Shown: positions 53,181 to 62,033, numbered from the stretch's first letter. The stretch is 64,000 nucleotides of DNA from DLKC01 sp002478885 (GCA_046329585.1 JAXLUI010000002.1:1488001-1552000); one strand, 5' to 3'. Notes: generated from the sequence alone by a model not told the origin. Made by a program: numbers and translations.

Positions 53181-53225
53181 CGAAGAGAGTGACACAACCG
53201 GCGATGCCACAAGGCGATGAAGCCT
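53181..53225 (+). repeat. Dispersed repeat copy 14 (variant core)
   Basis: Variant core GAGTGACACAAC at 53187-53198, followed by a tail with GATGCC and AAGCC but no CCGGG. It lies 140 bp before the patatin gene start, same direction. Confidence 0.6.
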
Positions 53226-53284
53226 GCTTCCAAAATTTCCAGGCTTGACGGAATGCGGTTATCCATGCATTATCCACAGTACCA

Positions 53285-53313
53285 TTTTGCATAGTTCATT
53301 TTAGCTACCTTAG
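53285..53313 (+). promoter_or_regulatory. Candidate promoter of the patatin fusion gene
   Basis: TTTTG at 53285-53289 and TACCTTAG at 53306-53313 resemble the -33 and -7 elements with one mismatch in the latter, 16 bp apart. The -7 element ends 25 bp before the ATG. Confidence 0.35.
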
Positions 53314-53337
53314 GAGAGAATTAGTAAAAAACTCCGT

Positions 53338-56271
53338 ATGCGAACCCAGGATGAAAATACAACCGAACCAATAACTGCTGCCACTTTCCTGAACACTCAA
53401 CCAGCCGACGTATCAGATCTTCGAAAAACTATGGATGATGCGCGTGAAGTGCTGAGAGGAGGCGACCGGCCTTCAGACGACCTGAAAGCTTTGTACAAGA
53501 ACCTGGAAGCGCTTGACCAGTTTGCCTATGCTTCAGAGGTGCTGAATAAAAAAATCAATAGCGACAAAAAAGAAGGCAACCCGGTTTCATTAAAGGAATA
53601 CCAGGCATTGTCGAAATTTATTTACAAAGACGAATCACTTCCCTCGTCTTTTAAATTTGATCGTGCCCTTCACGAGCTTAATGCCAATGATGAGCTTGAG
53701 AAAACAAGAAAGTGCGAAACACTTGGTTTAACAGGTGCGATCTACAAAAACAAATGGCTTTATGACCACCAATTCAAACACCTGATCCTGTCACAGTTTT
53801 ATTACAAACGCGGTTTGGTATTGTGGAAAGAGTATGTTGGTTATATGAAAGAACTGGAACGTGCGGCAATTGCTTCAGGCAACAGCCTGTGGAATGAAGC
53901 GGTTGTAACAAACACGCCGGGTGATAATGACGATGGCTACACTGCAATAAACTATGCGTACATCTGCGAACTGATGGCTGTAGACAGGCTGGAAGAGATT
54001 GGTAAAATAACCAGTGTCGACGAGTTCATTCAATTGCAATTTGAAGAAGCGAAACAAACCAGGATATTTTTGCTTGAGTATTTTGTGGCCGACTACGACA
54101 AACCCACGCGCCGGCTGAAGCTGTACAAACCTGAAAACTGGGTGTATGCAACCATAGCGGAAGCATATTTCGGGTTGCACTATTATGATGCTGCGCTTGA
54201 ATACATTAACCTGTACAGTTCACGAAAAGATGTGCAGGAATGGGAGAAACGAACATTTAGCAAACAGCTTTTCTCCATTGCCTACCTGCAGACCTACCAG
54301 GAAAATTTTGTAAAAAAGTATGTAAAGAATGGAGACCACCGCAATGGCAGCAGTAAAGAAGAGAATGAAAAGTGGAAATTCTTAAAGGAAGAGGCAAAGC
54401 ATATCAACCAGGGAAAGATCAACGATTGTTTGATCGCATCCAACTATTACCGGTTACAAAAAACGGGGCATAATCCCGGCACCGTAGAAATTAAAAAGGA
54501 TGGTAAACTGGGGCTTGCCCTATCAGGCGGGGGTTTCAGGGCGTCTTTATTCCACATTGGCGTATTGGCGGCGCTTGCCGAAAAAGATGAACTGCGAAAC
54601 GTGGAAGTCATTTCCTGTGTGTCGGGCGGCTCGATCATTGGGGCCTTCTATTATTTAAAACTTAAAGAACTGCTCGAAACAAAGCCCGATTCAGGCGAGG
54701 GCGCTATAGAAAAAAAGGATTACATACGTATTGTGCAGGAAACAGAAACGGAATTCCTGGCGGGTGTACAAAAAAACCTGCGGATGCGGATCTTTACAAA
54801 CATTGTCTGCAACTTCAAAATGCTGTTCAAAAAGAATTATTCCCGCACCCACCGTTTGGGGGAATTATACGAAGCGCATTTATTCAAAGGCCTGCTCAAA
54901 AGAACAAATGACGAAGGCAACAGGGAAGCTGTTACAGGTCCTGTGTACATGAAAGATTTGTTCATAAACCCTAAAGATGATCCTGCTTTTTCCATTAAGA
55001 AAGATAATTGGAGAAGAAGAAACAAGATTCCGCAATTGGTATTGAATGCCACGAGTGTCAACACCGGGCATAACTGGCAATTCACCGCTTCCTGGATGGG
55101 TGAGCCTCCCGGCAACATACAAGCCGATATTGATGTAAAACCAAGGCTGAGGAGAATGTATTATGACGAAGCCCCGGAAGAATTCAGGAATATTCGCCTC
55201 GGATATGCCGTTGGCGCGTCATCCTGTGTACCCGTAATGTTTGAGCCAATGCCTATGTCCGGGCTTTATGAGAACATAGACCTTCAGCTGATCGACGGGG
55301 GCTTGCACGACAACCAGGGAATTGCTGCGTTAATAGAACAGGAGTGCAGGAATATGATCATCAGCGATGCCAGCGGACAATTGCCAACCTCCAAACTTGC
55401 CGAAACAAATAGTGCAGGCCTGTTTTTCAGGGCCGATAATATTTTACAGGAAAGGTTAAGAGAATTGCAGTTTATGGATATAAAAGAACGCAATTACACG
55501 GCGCAGCTAAACAAATTACTGGTGGTTAATTTAAAAAATGATCTTCCGGGCGATCCTGAAAACTGGAAATACTGTAAGGACCCGAAAAGAAAAATACTTT
55601 ACTCCGAAATAAAAGACGCCGACAAAGACCTCACCAGGTATAGTATTCAGCGCAATGTGCAAACACAGCTTTCAGAAATAAGAACAGATCTCGATTCTTT
55701 TAACGATACGGAATCCTACGCATTAATGTACAGCGGTTACGCGCAGGTAAAATATGAATATGTAAAACAACGGTGGAACGAACAGGTTACCAACAATCAT
55801 ATGCAGACTGTCAATGGAAATGGCGACCCACACTACCGGTTTCTTGATGTGAAGGAATTTGTAACCATACCCGAGAAAGCGGCTGAAATAGAACCTTTGC
55901 TAAAAACTGCCAGTAAACTTCCATTCAAGGTTGTTGAGGTAAACAAGCCTTTAAAGTACAGCCTCACCGTGCTGGGCTTTCTTGCTCTTGGCTATTTTAT
56001 TTATCTCAGTTACCAGTTCTTTTTCTCCAACATTACGGTCAACCTGCCCGTACAGGTGATTATTTTCAGCGTGGTGATATTTTTTATCGGCTTCTTTAGT
56101 AAAATGCTGTCAAGCCTGCTCGATTATAAAACAACTATAAGAAAGTATGTCGTTCTTTCAATTACCGTTATCGTTGGCTGGGTGCTGAGCAATTTATACA
56201 TTCTTTTTCTCAACGATCTTTACAACAAGGCAGGCAAAATAAAAACAGGCAGCGATAAAAGTAAAAGATAG
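53338..56271 (+). CDS. TRAFs-binding (DUF4071-like) / patatin phospholipase / transmembrane fusion
   Basis: A 977-residue protein with three parts. Residues about 100-330 resemble the TPR-like MAP3K TRAFs-binding domain (LTGAIYKNKWLYD; DDGYTAINYAYICELM; NWVYATIAEAYFGL). Residues about 388-720 form a patatin-type hydrolase: oxyanion loop SGGGFR at 396-401, nucleophile Ser429 in SCVSGGS, and Asp653 of the dyad in LIDGGLHDNQG. Residues about 860-960 hold three transmembrane helices. Patatins cut acyl chains from phospholipids. TRAFs-binding domains sit in many bacterial proteins built like innate-immune receptors, so a membrane-damaging effector is conceivable. It may equally be a lipid-turnover enzyme. 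No CBASS or other defence partner lies beside it. Confidence 0.85.
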   Translation: MRTQDENTTEPITAATFLNTQPADVSDLRKTMDDAREVLRGGDRPSDDLKALYKNLEALDQFAYASEVLNKKINSDKKEGNPVSLKEYQALSKFIYKDESLPSSFKFDRALHELNANDELEKTRKCETLGLTGAIYKNKWLYDHQFKHLILSQFYYKRGLVLWKEYVGYMKELERAAIASGNSLWNEAVVTNTPGDNDDGYTAINYAYICELMAVDRLEEIGKITSVDEFIQLQFEEAKQTRIFLLEYFVADYDKPTRRLKLYKPENWVYATIAEAYFGLHYYDAALEYINLYSSRKDVQEWEKRTFSKQLFSIAYLQTYQENFVKKYVKNGDHRNGSSKEENEKWKFLKEEAKHINQGKINDCLIASNYYRLQKTGHNPGTVEIKKDGKLGLALSGGGFRASLFHIGVLAALAEKDELRNVEVISCVSGGSIIGAFYYLKLKELLETKPDSGEGAIEKKDYIRIVQETETEFLAGVQKNLRMRIFTNIVCNFKMLFKKNYSRTHRLGELYEAHLFKGLLKRTNDEGNREAVTGPVYMKDLFINPKDDPAFSIKKDNWRRRNKIPQLVLNATSVNTGHNWQFTASWMGEPPGNIQADIDVKPRLRRMYYDEAPEEFRNIRLGYAVGASSCVPVMFEPMPMSGLYENIDLQLIDGGLHDNQGIAALIEQECRNMIISDASGQLPTSKLAETNSAGLFFRADNILQERLRELQFMDIKERNYTAQLNKLLVVNLKNDLPGDPENWKYCKDPKRKILYSEIKDADKDLTRYSIQRNVQTQLSEIRTDLDSFNDTESYALMYSGYAQVKYEYVKQRWNEQVTNNHMQTVNGNGDPHYRFLDVKEFVTIPEKAAEIEPLLKTASKLPFKVVEVNKPLKYSLTVLGFLALGYFIYLSYQFFFSNITVNLPVQVIIFSVVIFFIGFFSKMLSSLLDYKTTIRKYVVLSITVIVGWVLSNLYILFLNDLYNKAGKIKTGSDKSKR

Positions 56272-56356
56272 CAAGGCCGTGATTGCGAAATCTCATTGTG
56301 TGAAAGCGAGAAAAAACGGCAAAAAAAATGAAGCCCCAGAAGCAAATCCTAAATAT

Positions 56357-56364
56357 TAACTTTG
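56357..56364 (+). promoter_or_regulatory. Candidate -7 element for the exonuclease gene
   Basis: TAACTTTG fits TAnnTTTG exactly and ends 62 bp before the ATG at 56427. No convincing -33 element. Confidence 0.4.
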
Positions 56365-56426
56365 GCAGCTCATAAAAGCTCGGTACATATATTTATATTG
56401 CCCGGCTAAAAATCGAAATTTTACTG

Positions 56427-57194
56427 ATGAAATTGCAATTGACCCGTCCCCTGGCATTTATCGACCTGGAAACTACGGGAACGAATATCGGAACTGATAA
56501 GATCGTAGAAATAGCTATTGTGAAAATTATGCCTGATGGGACAAGGCTCGTAAAACGCAAACTCATCAACCCTCAAATGCCCATACCTGCAGGGTCTTCA
56601 GATATTCACGGCATTACCGATGACATGGTAAAAGATGCACCCACCTTTAAACAGGTTGCCAATGAGATAAAGCAGTTTGTGGAAAATTGCGATCTCGGTG
56701 GCTATAACAGCAACCGGTTTGATGTGCCCATGCTTATTGAAGAATTCATTCGTGCAGGTATGGAATTCTCAACCGACGGCAGAAAGATGATAGACGTGCA
56801 GAAGATCTTTCACCAGATGGAACAAAGAACCCTTAGCGCAGCATACAAATTTTATTGCGGCAAAAACCTCGAAGATGCCCACAGCGCAGAAGCTGATGCT
56901 GCTGCAACCGCCGAAATACTGGAAGCCCAGGTGGAGCGCTATCCAAACATCGGCACAACAGTAGAGACAATTGTTAAATTTACCGGCGAAGACGAGATCG
57001 TTGATTTCGCCCGGCGATTTATTAAAGTGAACGGCATAGAAATCTTCAACTTTGGCAAACACAAAGGAAAGCCCGTGACCGAGGTGCTCCGTACCGAACC
57101 ACAGTACTATGATTGGATGATGAAAGGCGATTTCGCCATGAATACCAAACAGAAACTTACCGAAATCCTCAACAGGACCCTGTTAAAAAAATAG
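56427..57194 (+). CDS. DnaQ-like 3'-5' exonuclease with extra C-terminal domain
   Basis: A 255-residue protein. The DEDDh exonuclease domain covers residues 1 to about 175: ExoI FIDLETTG with Asp13 and Glu15, ExoII YNSNRFDVPML with the next Asp, and ExoIII DAHSAEADA with the catalytic His and last Asp. Residues about 185-255 form a small domain with FNFGKHKGKPVTEVLRTEPQYYDWMM, as found at the C-terminus of exonuclease-X-like and related proteins (DUF3820-like). It degrades or trims 3' ends of DNA or RNA. It is separate from a polymerase III subunit gene, so proofreading is only one option; repair or small-RNA trimming are others. Confidence 0.88.
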   Translation: MKLQLTRPLAFIDLETTGTNIGTDKIVEIAIVKIMPDGTRLVKRKLINPQMPIPAGSSDIHGITDDMVKDAPTFKQVANEIKQFVENCDLGGYNSNRFDVPMLIEEFIRAGMEFSTDGRKMIDVQKIFHQMEQRTLSAAYKFYCGKNLEDAHSAEADAAATAEILEAQVERYPNIGTTVETIVKFTGEDEIVDFARRFIKVNGIEIFNFGKHKGKPVTEVLRTEPQYYDWMMKGDFAMNTKQKLTEILNRTLLKK

Positions 57195-57293
57195 TTTTAT
57201 AAAATAGCGCTTCCGCAAAACACACAACATACTTGCATTGATAAAGCGTGGAATATTGTATTTTCGAATACGGAAGCAGGCAAAATCCCCTCA

Positions 57294-58082
57294 TTGGAAA
57301 AGCTAGTTATTATACCCACTTACAATGAAAAAGAAAATATTGCAGGAATTATTGGTGCAATCTTTTCTTTAAACCAGGGTTATCACATTCTTGTTATTGA
57401 TGATAATTCCCCTGACGGCACTGCTTTGATTGTTCAGCAGCTGATTCAAAAATTTCCTTCAAGCCTTTTCCTTGAGCAACGCACGGGCAAACTTGGCCTC
57501 GGCACTGCCTATATTCATGGGTTTAAGTGGGCCATCGAAAAAGGGTATGAGTTTATATTTGAAATGGATGCAGATTTTTCTCATGACCCCAACGATCTTG
57601 AACGCCTGTACAATGCCTGCAAATTCAATGGTGCCGATCTTGCTATTGGTAGCCGCTACGTAAAGGGTGGCAAAGTCGATAACTGGCCGCTTGACCGCCA
57701 GTTGTATTCAAAAGGCGGAGCCATATATACCCGTTTTATTACGTGGATGCCTGTCAATGACCCCACTGCCGGATTTATGTGCTACCGGAAAACAGTACTT
57801 GAATCAATCAACCTCGATGCGATCAGGTTTGTGGGTTACGCATTCCAGATAGAAATGAAATTCGCCACCTGGAAACTTGGTTTCAAAATTCAGGAAGTTC
57901 CCATTGTTTTCATAGACCGCAAAGAGGGTATAAGTAAAATGAACAAAGGCATTTTAAAAGAAGGCATACTCGGCGTGTTGAATATTCAATGGAACAGCCT
58001 GTTTAAAAACTACCGCAAACAAGTCGGCTCACCGGTTGTAAAAAGCAGCACTTTTCCTGAACAAAAAGTTGCTTCAAAATAA
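57294..58082 (+). CDS. Polyprenol-phosphate mannose/glucose synthase (GT2)
   Basis: A 262-residue glycosyltransferase of the GT-A fold. Motifs are VIIPTYNEKENI at the N-terminus, VIDDNSPDGTA (nucleotide-sugar site), GLGTAYIHGFKWA, EMDADFSHDP with the metal-binding DxD, and GSRYVKGG. These match dolichyl/polyprenol-phosphate beta-mannosyltransferases (DPM1-like). It would move mannose or a similar sugar from GDP/UDP to a polyprenol phosphate at the inner face of the membrane for later use by GT-C enzymes. No C-terminal membrane helices, so it is the soluble type. Start is TTG at 57294; no better ATG precedes the conserved region. Confidence 0.9.
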   Translation: MEKLVIIPTYNEKENIAGIIGAIFSLNQGYHILVIDDNSPDGTALIVQQLIQKFPSSLFLEQRTGKLGLGTAYIHGFKWAIEKGYEFIFEMDADFSHDPNDLERLYNACKFNGADLAIGSRYVKGGKVDNWPLDRQLYSKGGAIYTRFITWMPVNDPTAGFMCYRKTVLESINLDAIRFVGYAFQIEMKFATWKLGFKIQEVPIVFIDRKEGISKMNKGILKEGILGVLNIQWNSLFKNYRKQVGSPVVKSSTFPEQKVASK

Positions 58083-58129
58083 CAGCTTAACAATATTTTT
58101 TATTTTTTACGCACTTCAACATCTCGGAT

Positions 58130-58190
58130 CGCCTGAGGTGCTTAAGTGCCGGCTAATCCGCTTTACTCAGTTGTACTTTACCAACCCGGT
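58130..58190 (+). repeat. Second repeat family, copy d
   Basis: AAGTGCCGGCTAATCCGC followed by TTGTACTTTACCAACCCGG near 58146-58192 resembles the copies at 19128 and 25253. It starts about 66 bp after the stop of the glycosyltransferase gene; a full dispersed-repeat copy follows about 115 bp later, as at 25253. Confidence 0.5.
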
Positions 58191-58252
58191 GCATCACAAA
58201 ACCACAGAAAAGGGCCAATCAGTTTCTTAATACTGCTGACTTATGGCTGAAT

Positions 58253-58300
58253 GTACAAGAGTGCGACGCAACGAAGACGCCATGAAATGCTGAAGCCGGG
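58253..58300 (+). repeat. Dispersed repeat copy 15 (full length)
   Basis: GTACAAGA, core at 58261-58272, tail ending in GAAGCCGGG and followed by A/T. It lies 87 bp before the EamA transporter start, same orientation. Confidence 0.88.
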
Positions 58301-58358
58301 ACCATAAATTTTTTTTCCCGGGTTTTTACATAACATCATTAGCTTTTCTTTGCAGAGC

Positions 58359-59252
58359 ATGAAACCCGCACTCATCCGTTTACATATCGCTGTTTTTCTC
58401 TGGGGCTTTACCGGTGTGCTCGGCAGGCTGATTAGCTTAAATGAAGGATGGCTCGTATGGTGGCGCATGTTTATTACCGCGGCGGCTTTGTGGATCTATT
58501 TTTTCTTTAGCAAACAAATTCAGAAGATCAGTTTACGTGATTTTCTAAAGATTGCCTCGATAGGAACCATTCTTTCGTTGCACTGGCTGCTTTTTTATGG
58601 CAGCATCAAATATGCCAACGTATCAATTGCGCTTACCTGCCTGGCAACAACCGGTTTGCTTTCGGCGATCATTGAACCGTTGTTCTTCAGAAGAAAAATC
58701 AACAGCACAGAGATTTTACTTGGCATGTTTGCACTTGTAGGGATTGCGATTATATATGTGAGTAACCTGCAATTCTCTGCGGGCATTTATATTGGGCTGC
58801 TCTCTGCGCTGGCCACGGTGATCGTTTCGGTGCTGAATAAGAAAATCGTGAGTGGTTATGCCCCGCAGGCAATAACACTGTACCAGCTCACCGGTGGATT
58901 TCTGGGCTTGACGATACTAATGCCATTGTACAATTATTTGCTGCATTCAAACATACAGGTGCCGCAGCAGTGGGACTGGCTGTGGCTTGCCATACTTGGT
59001 ATATTTTGTACTGTGCTTACTTTTATTCTTTATATAAGTGCATTAAAAAGGGTGAGTGCCTTTACGGTAAATCTTACATTAACACTGGAACCTGTATATG
59101 GAATTATACTGGCCTTCGCAGTGTTCAGCGAAAACAAATACCTGAGCCATTATTTTTATATTGGCTTTGCTTTGATACTTGTAGCTGTAGTTTTACAAAT
59201 GCGAAGGATTGTAAAACAGCAGCGAACACCGGCACAGGTGCCCTTTGAATAA
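58359..59252 (+). CDS. EamA-family (DMT) transporter
   Basis: A 297-residue membrane protein with ten hydrophobic helices in two EamA repeats (residues about 5-130 and 145-285). The first helix reads HIAVFLWGFTGVLGRLI, where WG.. and an Arg-rich loop are typical, and the second repeat ends ALKRVSAFTVNLTLTLEPVYG, the usual EamA signature. An in-frame ATG 9 bp upstream at 58350 is equally possible. DMT proteins export or import metabolites such as amino acids, sugars or nucleotides. The cargo cannot be told. Confidence 0.9.
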   Translation: MKPALIRLHIAVFLWGFTGVLGRLISLNEGWLVWWRMFITAAALWIYFFFSKQIQKISLRDFLKIASIGTILSLHWLLFYGSIKYANVSIALTCLATTGLLSAIIEPLFFRRKINSTEILLGMFALVGIAIIYVSNLQFSAGIYIGLLSALATVIVSVLNKKIVSGYAPQAITLYQLTGGFLGLTILMPLYNYLLHSNIQVPQQWDWLWLAILGIFCTVLTFILYISALKRVSAFTVNLTLTLEPVYGIILAFAVFSENKYLSHYFYIGFALILVAVVLQMRRIVKQQRTPAQVPFE

Positions 59253-59289
59253 ACAGGCGGCCTTGAGGATCATCATACAACCACCAGGA

Positions 59290-60009
59290 TCAGGCGCCGT
59301 TTTCTGAAATATATTTTACCAGGCTTCTTTTGGCGACAGGCAATAGTGTTTCATCTACCGGGCAGGGAAATGCCGACTCTATGGCATAAACAGCCGGATT
59401 GGGCAGCTCCGTTCTGTTGCGGATAAGTTCGTGCTTGATACTCTCATAAGTGTATCCCACACTCCGGTACCAGCTATGAATAAACGATGTTTTTATGCTG
59501 CGATATTTTTCGTCGTGCTTTTCAAAAATACTCAGGCGGTAATAGTAAACACGGGTATCTTTTTTATCGCTGGTTCCAAGAAAGAAATAACCTTCAGCCT
59601 GCTCCAGCGGGATAATGCCAACAGGGCTTATCCGCAGTTTGTCTTCCACGAATTCATACAACTCGGCACCACTGCTGATGGTACTTTTCATTTTACCTGC
59701 TGCATAGTGGATAATATCTTCCAACTCACTCATCAGGTCATCGTCTTCAATCATTTGTTCGTACAGCAACTGCAATTGCTGCAGTTGAATACCGGTAAAT
59801 CGTTTAGGAAATTGTTCCTGCAGGTACTTCTTGTTTTCGCGAAAGGCCACCATGTTGTTGTAATGAAAAATCACATCGGCAAGTTGCGGGTACAATTTGT
59901 GCTCATTAAAACATTTGTTTACTTCCTGCAGGTAAGCCAACAGTGTGTATTTCTTCAATTCAAAATCGATACAACCATCGGCAAACCAGGTTTCAGATAA
60001 AGACTTCAT
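59290..60009 (-). CDS. Conserved hypothetical protein
   Basis: A 239-residue, mainly helical cytoplasmic protein. There is no signal peptide and no membrane helix. It has a patterned N-terminal half (FELKKYTLLAYLQEVNKCF; LADVIFHYNNMVAFRENKKYL) and a C-terminal part with a strand (GYFFLGTSDKKDTRVYYYRLSIF) and a closing helix. I think proteins of this appearance are common in Bacteroidota but I cannot name a family or function. It converges with the EamA gene and diverges from the AraC-type gene. Confidence 0.75.
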   Translation of the reverse strand: MKSLSETWFADGCIDFELKKYTLLAYLQEVNKCFNEHKLYPQLADVIFHYNNMVAFRENKKYLQEQFPKRFTGIQLQQLQLLYEQMIEDDDLMSELEDIIHYAAGKMKSTISSGAELYEFVEDKLRISPVGIIPLEQAEGYFFLGTSDKKDTRVYYYRLSIFEKHDEKYRSIKTSFIHSWYRSVGYTYESIKHELIRNRTELPNPAVYAIESAFPCPVDETLLPVAKRSLVKYISENGA

Positions 60010-60138
60010 ATGCTGCTGATTTTAAACAACAGTAAATTACAAAATCATCAGAAAAAACAATGCCATTGTTTGAATTTTTAGCTGTTCCCTTAACCTGTAT
60101 TTTTAACACCCGGGCATACGCTGGTGCGCCACAAGGGA

Positions 60139-60606
60139 ATGACATCAAAATCATGTATTTTAGAGGCGTTATCATCAATAAGCCGGGAAAAAATGCAGGG
60201 CAGCCAAACAAGATCAGCGATAAGCCAGGAAGCAAACAGCATCCAATATAAGGGCAATAACAGCGGGTTGCGGCCATCGGCTATATCGACCCGTTTTAAA
60301 CCGGTCATCTCCTATATTCAAAAGAACCTGCAGGAGGAGATCAGCATCGAAACACTCAGCCGTGCAGCATTTATGAGCGAGCCGCATTTCTACCGCTCAT
60401 TCAAAAAACAGTTTGGCGTTACGCCGGTCGAATACATCAATGGCAAACGCATCAGGACTGCTATGATGATGATGCAGGCAGCGGACTGTTCTCTTAGAGA
60501 AATCGCGTTTGCGAGTGGTTTTAATAACCTCACTTATTTTTTCAGAACTTTTAAACGATGCACCGGCTGCACACCCGGTGAATACAGAAAATCAATTTTC
60601 TCCTGA
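60139..60606 (+). CDS. Short AraC-family HTH protein, possibly truncated
   Basis: The last 105 or so residues are a complete AraC double helix-turn-helix (ISYIQKNLQEEISIETLSRAAFMSEPHFYRSF; CSLREIAFASGFNNLTYFFRTFKR) ending in CTPGEYRKS. Only about 50 low-complexity residues precede it, with no cupin or other sensor domain. Full-length members usually have 250-300 residues. The frame extends to a GTG at 60124; ATG codons occur at 60139 and 60193, and none has an obvious ribosome site. It may be a genuine stand-alone DNA-binding protein like MarA or SoxS, or a gene that lost its sensor. It precedes a porin and modA on the same strand and may control them. Confidence 0.75.
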   Translation: MTSKSCILEALSSISREKMQGSQTRSAISQEANSIQYKGNNSGLRPSAISTRFKPVISYIQKNLQEEISIETLSRAAFMSEPHFYRSFKKQFGVTPVEYINGKRIRTAMMMMQAADCSLREIAFASGFNNLTYFFRTFKRCTGCTPGEYRKSIFS

Positions 60607-60674
60607 TAGTTTGATAGGATTGTTCATAAGCCTACCGTATAAACCTCACTATGTTTATACTTCAGAATATGCTT

Positions 60675-62003
60675 ATGACAGGAAATCAAAAAAAAGTTTT
60701 TGGACTGTTTCTTTTTGCTGGTCTCAGCCTTGCCTCTTTTGCACAGGATTCCACAAAAAAAACAACAGCTTTGGCAGACAGTGCCAAAAAGAAAACTAAT
60801 TCGCTTATCATTTCTTTTGAATTGAGACAGCGGGCCGAATACAGGCACGGCTACCGGAATATTGCCACACACGACACCGGCGCAGCCTTCTTCGTGGCAC
60901 AGCGTGCAAGATTGAACATTGCTTACAGCGGCAATAAATTTGACTTGTTTGCTTCTTTACAGGATGCCCGGGTATGGGGCCAACAAGATCCACGCAATCC
61001 AACCCAGCCACTCTATCTTTTCGAAGTATATGCAGAGCCCCATTTTACCAATAAATTCTCTGTCAGGCTTGGCAGGCAACGCATCGCTTACGACAATCAG
61101 CGCATGTTCTCTGAGAATGACTGGCGAACCGCCGGAGGGTCACATGATGCGGCAAGACTTATCTACAACAATAAAAAAGATTTTGCCACAGAACTAACTG
61201 CCGCGTACAATCAAAACGCAGAGAATGTTTTCACCAGCAACTACAAACCAACCGGCTTTATCAACTATAAAGAGCTTTTTATCCATTACCTTGATTGGAA
61301 ACCTTCAGACAAGATTAATATTATAACACTTAACTCCGCCGATGGCTACCAAAGCGCGGTGAACTACAAAACAACATATATGAGATTTACCAGCGGGGGG
61401 CGCATGGAATACAGTACCCCAAAATGGTACTTAACCCTTAGCGGCTACTACCAGTATGGCAAAGATTCTTCAGGCAAAAAAATAGCCGCTTACTACCTGC
61501 AACCTGAAATAAAATACAGCGGCATAAAAAATTATACGTTCAGGTTGGGAATGGAATACTTGAGCGGCCACGATGCCACACAACCCGTAACGAAAGACAA
61601 CAACTTTGTTCCGCTCTATGGTGTAGCACATCGTTTTATGGGTAACCTCGATATCTTCACCACTTTCCCTGCAGATGTAAACAATGCAGGCCTTGTAAAT
61701 CCATACCTCTTTTTGTGGTATCAGAAAAACAAACTATTGCTGCGTTGCGAAAACCACCTGTTTTATTCGCAGAGTAATTTTATTTCAAACGGCGCAACCA
61801 TCGATAAATATCTTGGATTTGAAAACGACTGGCGCATCAATTACAAAGCCAATAGCTTTACTGATATAGAAGCGGGTTTCTGCTGGGCAGCTGTAACAAA
61901 ATCAATGACCATCATCCGCAAGGGCGGCGATGAAACTACCACACCCGTGTGGGGGTATTTCAGCATAAAGTTTACGCCGGTATTGGGCAAGTTTAATTTT
62001 TAG
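60675..62003 (+). CDS. Outer-membrane porin, alginate-export (AlgE) family
   Basis: A 442-residue protein taking the ATG at 60675 before the signal peptide (MTGNQKKVFGLFLFAGLSLASFAQ); in-frame ATGs at 60651 and 60669 are alternatives. Mature residues about 45-400 match the alginate-export beta barrel: FELRQRAEYRHGY, LGRQRIAYDNQRMFSENDWRTAG, and alternating polar/aromatic strands to FSIKFTPVLGKFNF. Despite the name, members are 18-stranded porins that pass diverse small anions. Its neighbour is a molybdate-binding protein gene, so uptake of an oxyanion is as plausible as polysaccharide export. No alginate biosynthesis gene is present. Confidence 0.85.
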   Translation: MTGNQKKVFGLFLFAGLSLASFAQDSTKKTTALADSAKKKTNSLIISFELRQRAEYRHGYRNIATHDTGAAFFVAQRARLNIAYSGNKFDLFASLQDARVWGQQDPRNPTQPLYLFEVYAEPHFTNKFSVRLGRQRIAYDNQRMFSENDWRTAGGSHDAARLIYNNKKDFATELTAAYNQNAENVFTSNYKPTGFINYKELFIHYLDWKPSDKINIITLNSADGYQSAVNYKTTYMRFTSGGRMEYSTPKWYLTLSGYYQYGKDSSGKKIAAYYLQPEIKYSGIKNYTFRLGMEYLSGHDATQPVTKDNNFVPLYGVAHRFMGNLDIFTTFPADVNNAGLVNPYLFLWYQKNKLLLRCENHLFYSQSNFISNGATIDKYLGFENDWRINYKANSFTDIEAGFCWAAVTKSMTIIRKGGDETTTPVWGYFSIKFTPVLGKFNF

Positions 62004-62033
62004 AACAGGTTCAAACTAACAAAGACTTTGGTT

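Noticed and set aside
53338..57194. Patatin fusion and exonuclease as a two-gene defence system.
   Set aside because: They are separated by 155 bp with a separate promoter candidate, and the exonuclease looks like an ordinary DnaQ-type protein. No nucleotide cyclase, TIR or other known partner is present.
60110..60140. GGTGCGCCACAAGGG resembling the repeat core.
   Set aside because: The central GACGC is not present, the CCGG tail is absent, and the stretch lies at the start of the AraC-type frame; too diverged to count.
60675..62003. Alginate export function for the porin.
   Set aside because: The family name refers to AlgE, but no alginate polymerase or modification genes are nearby and the neighbour is modA.
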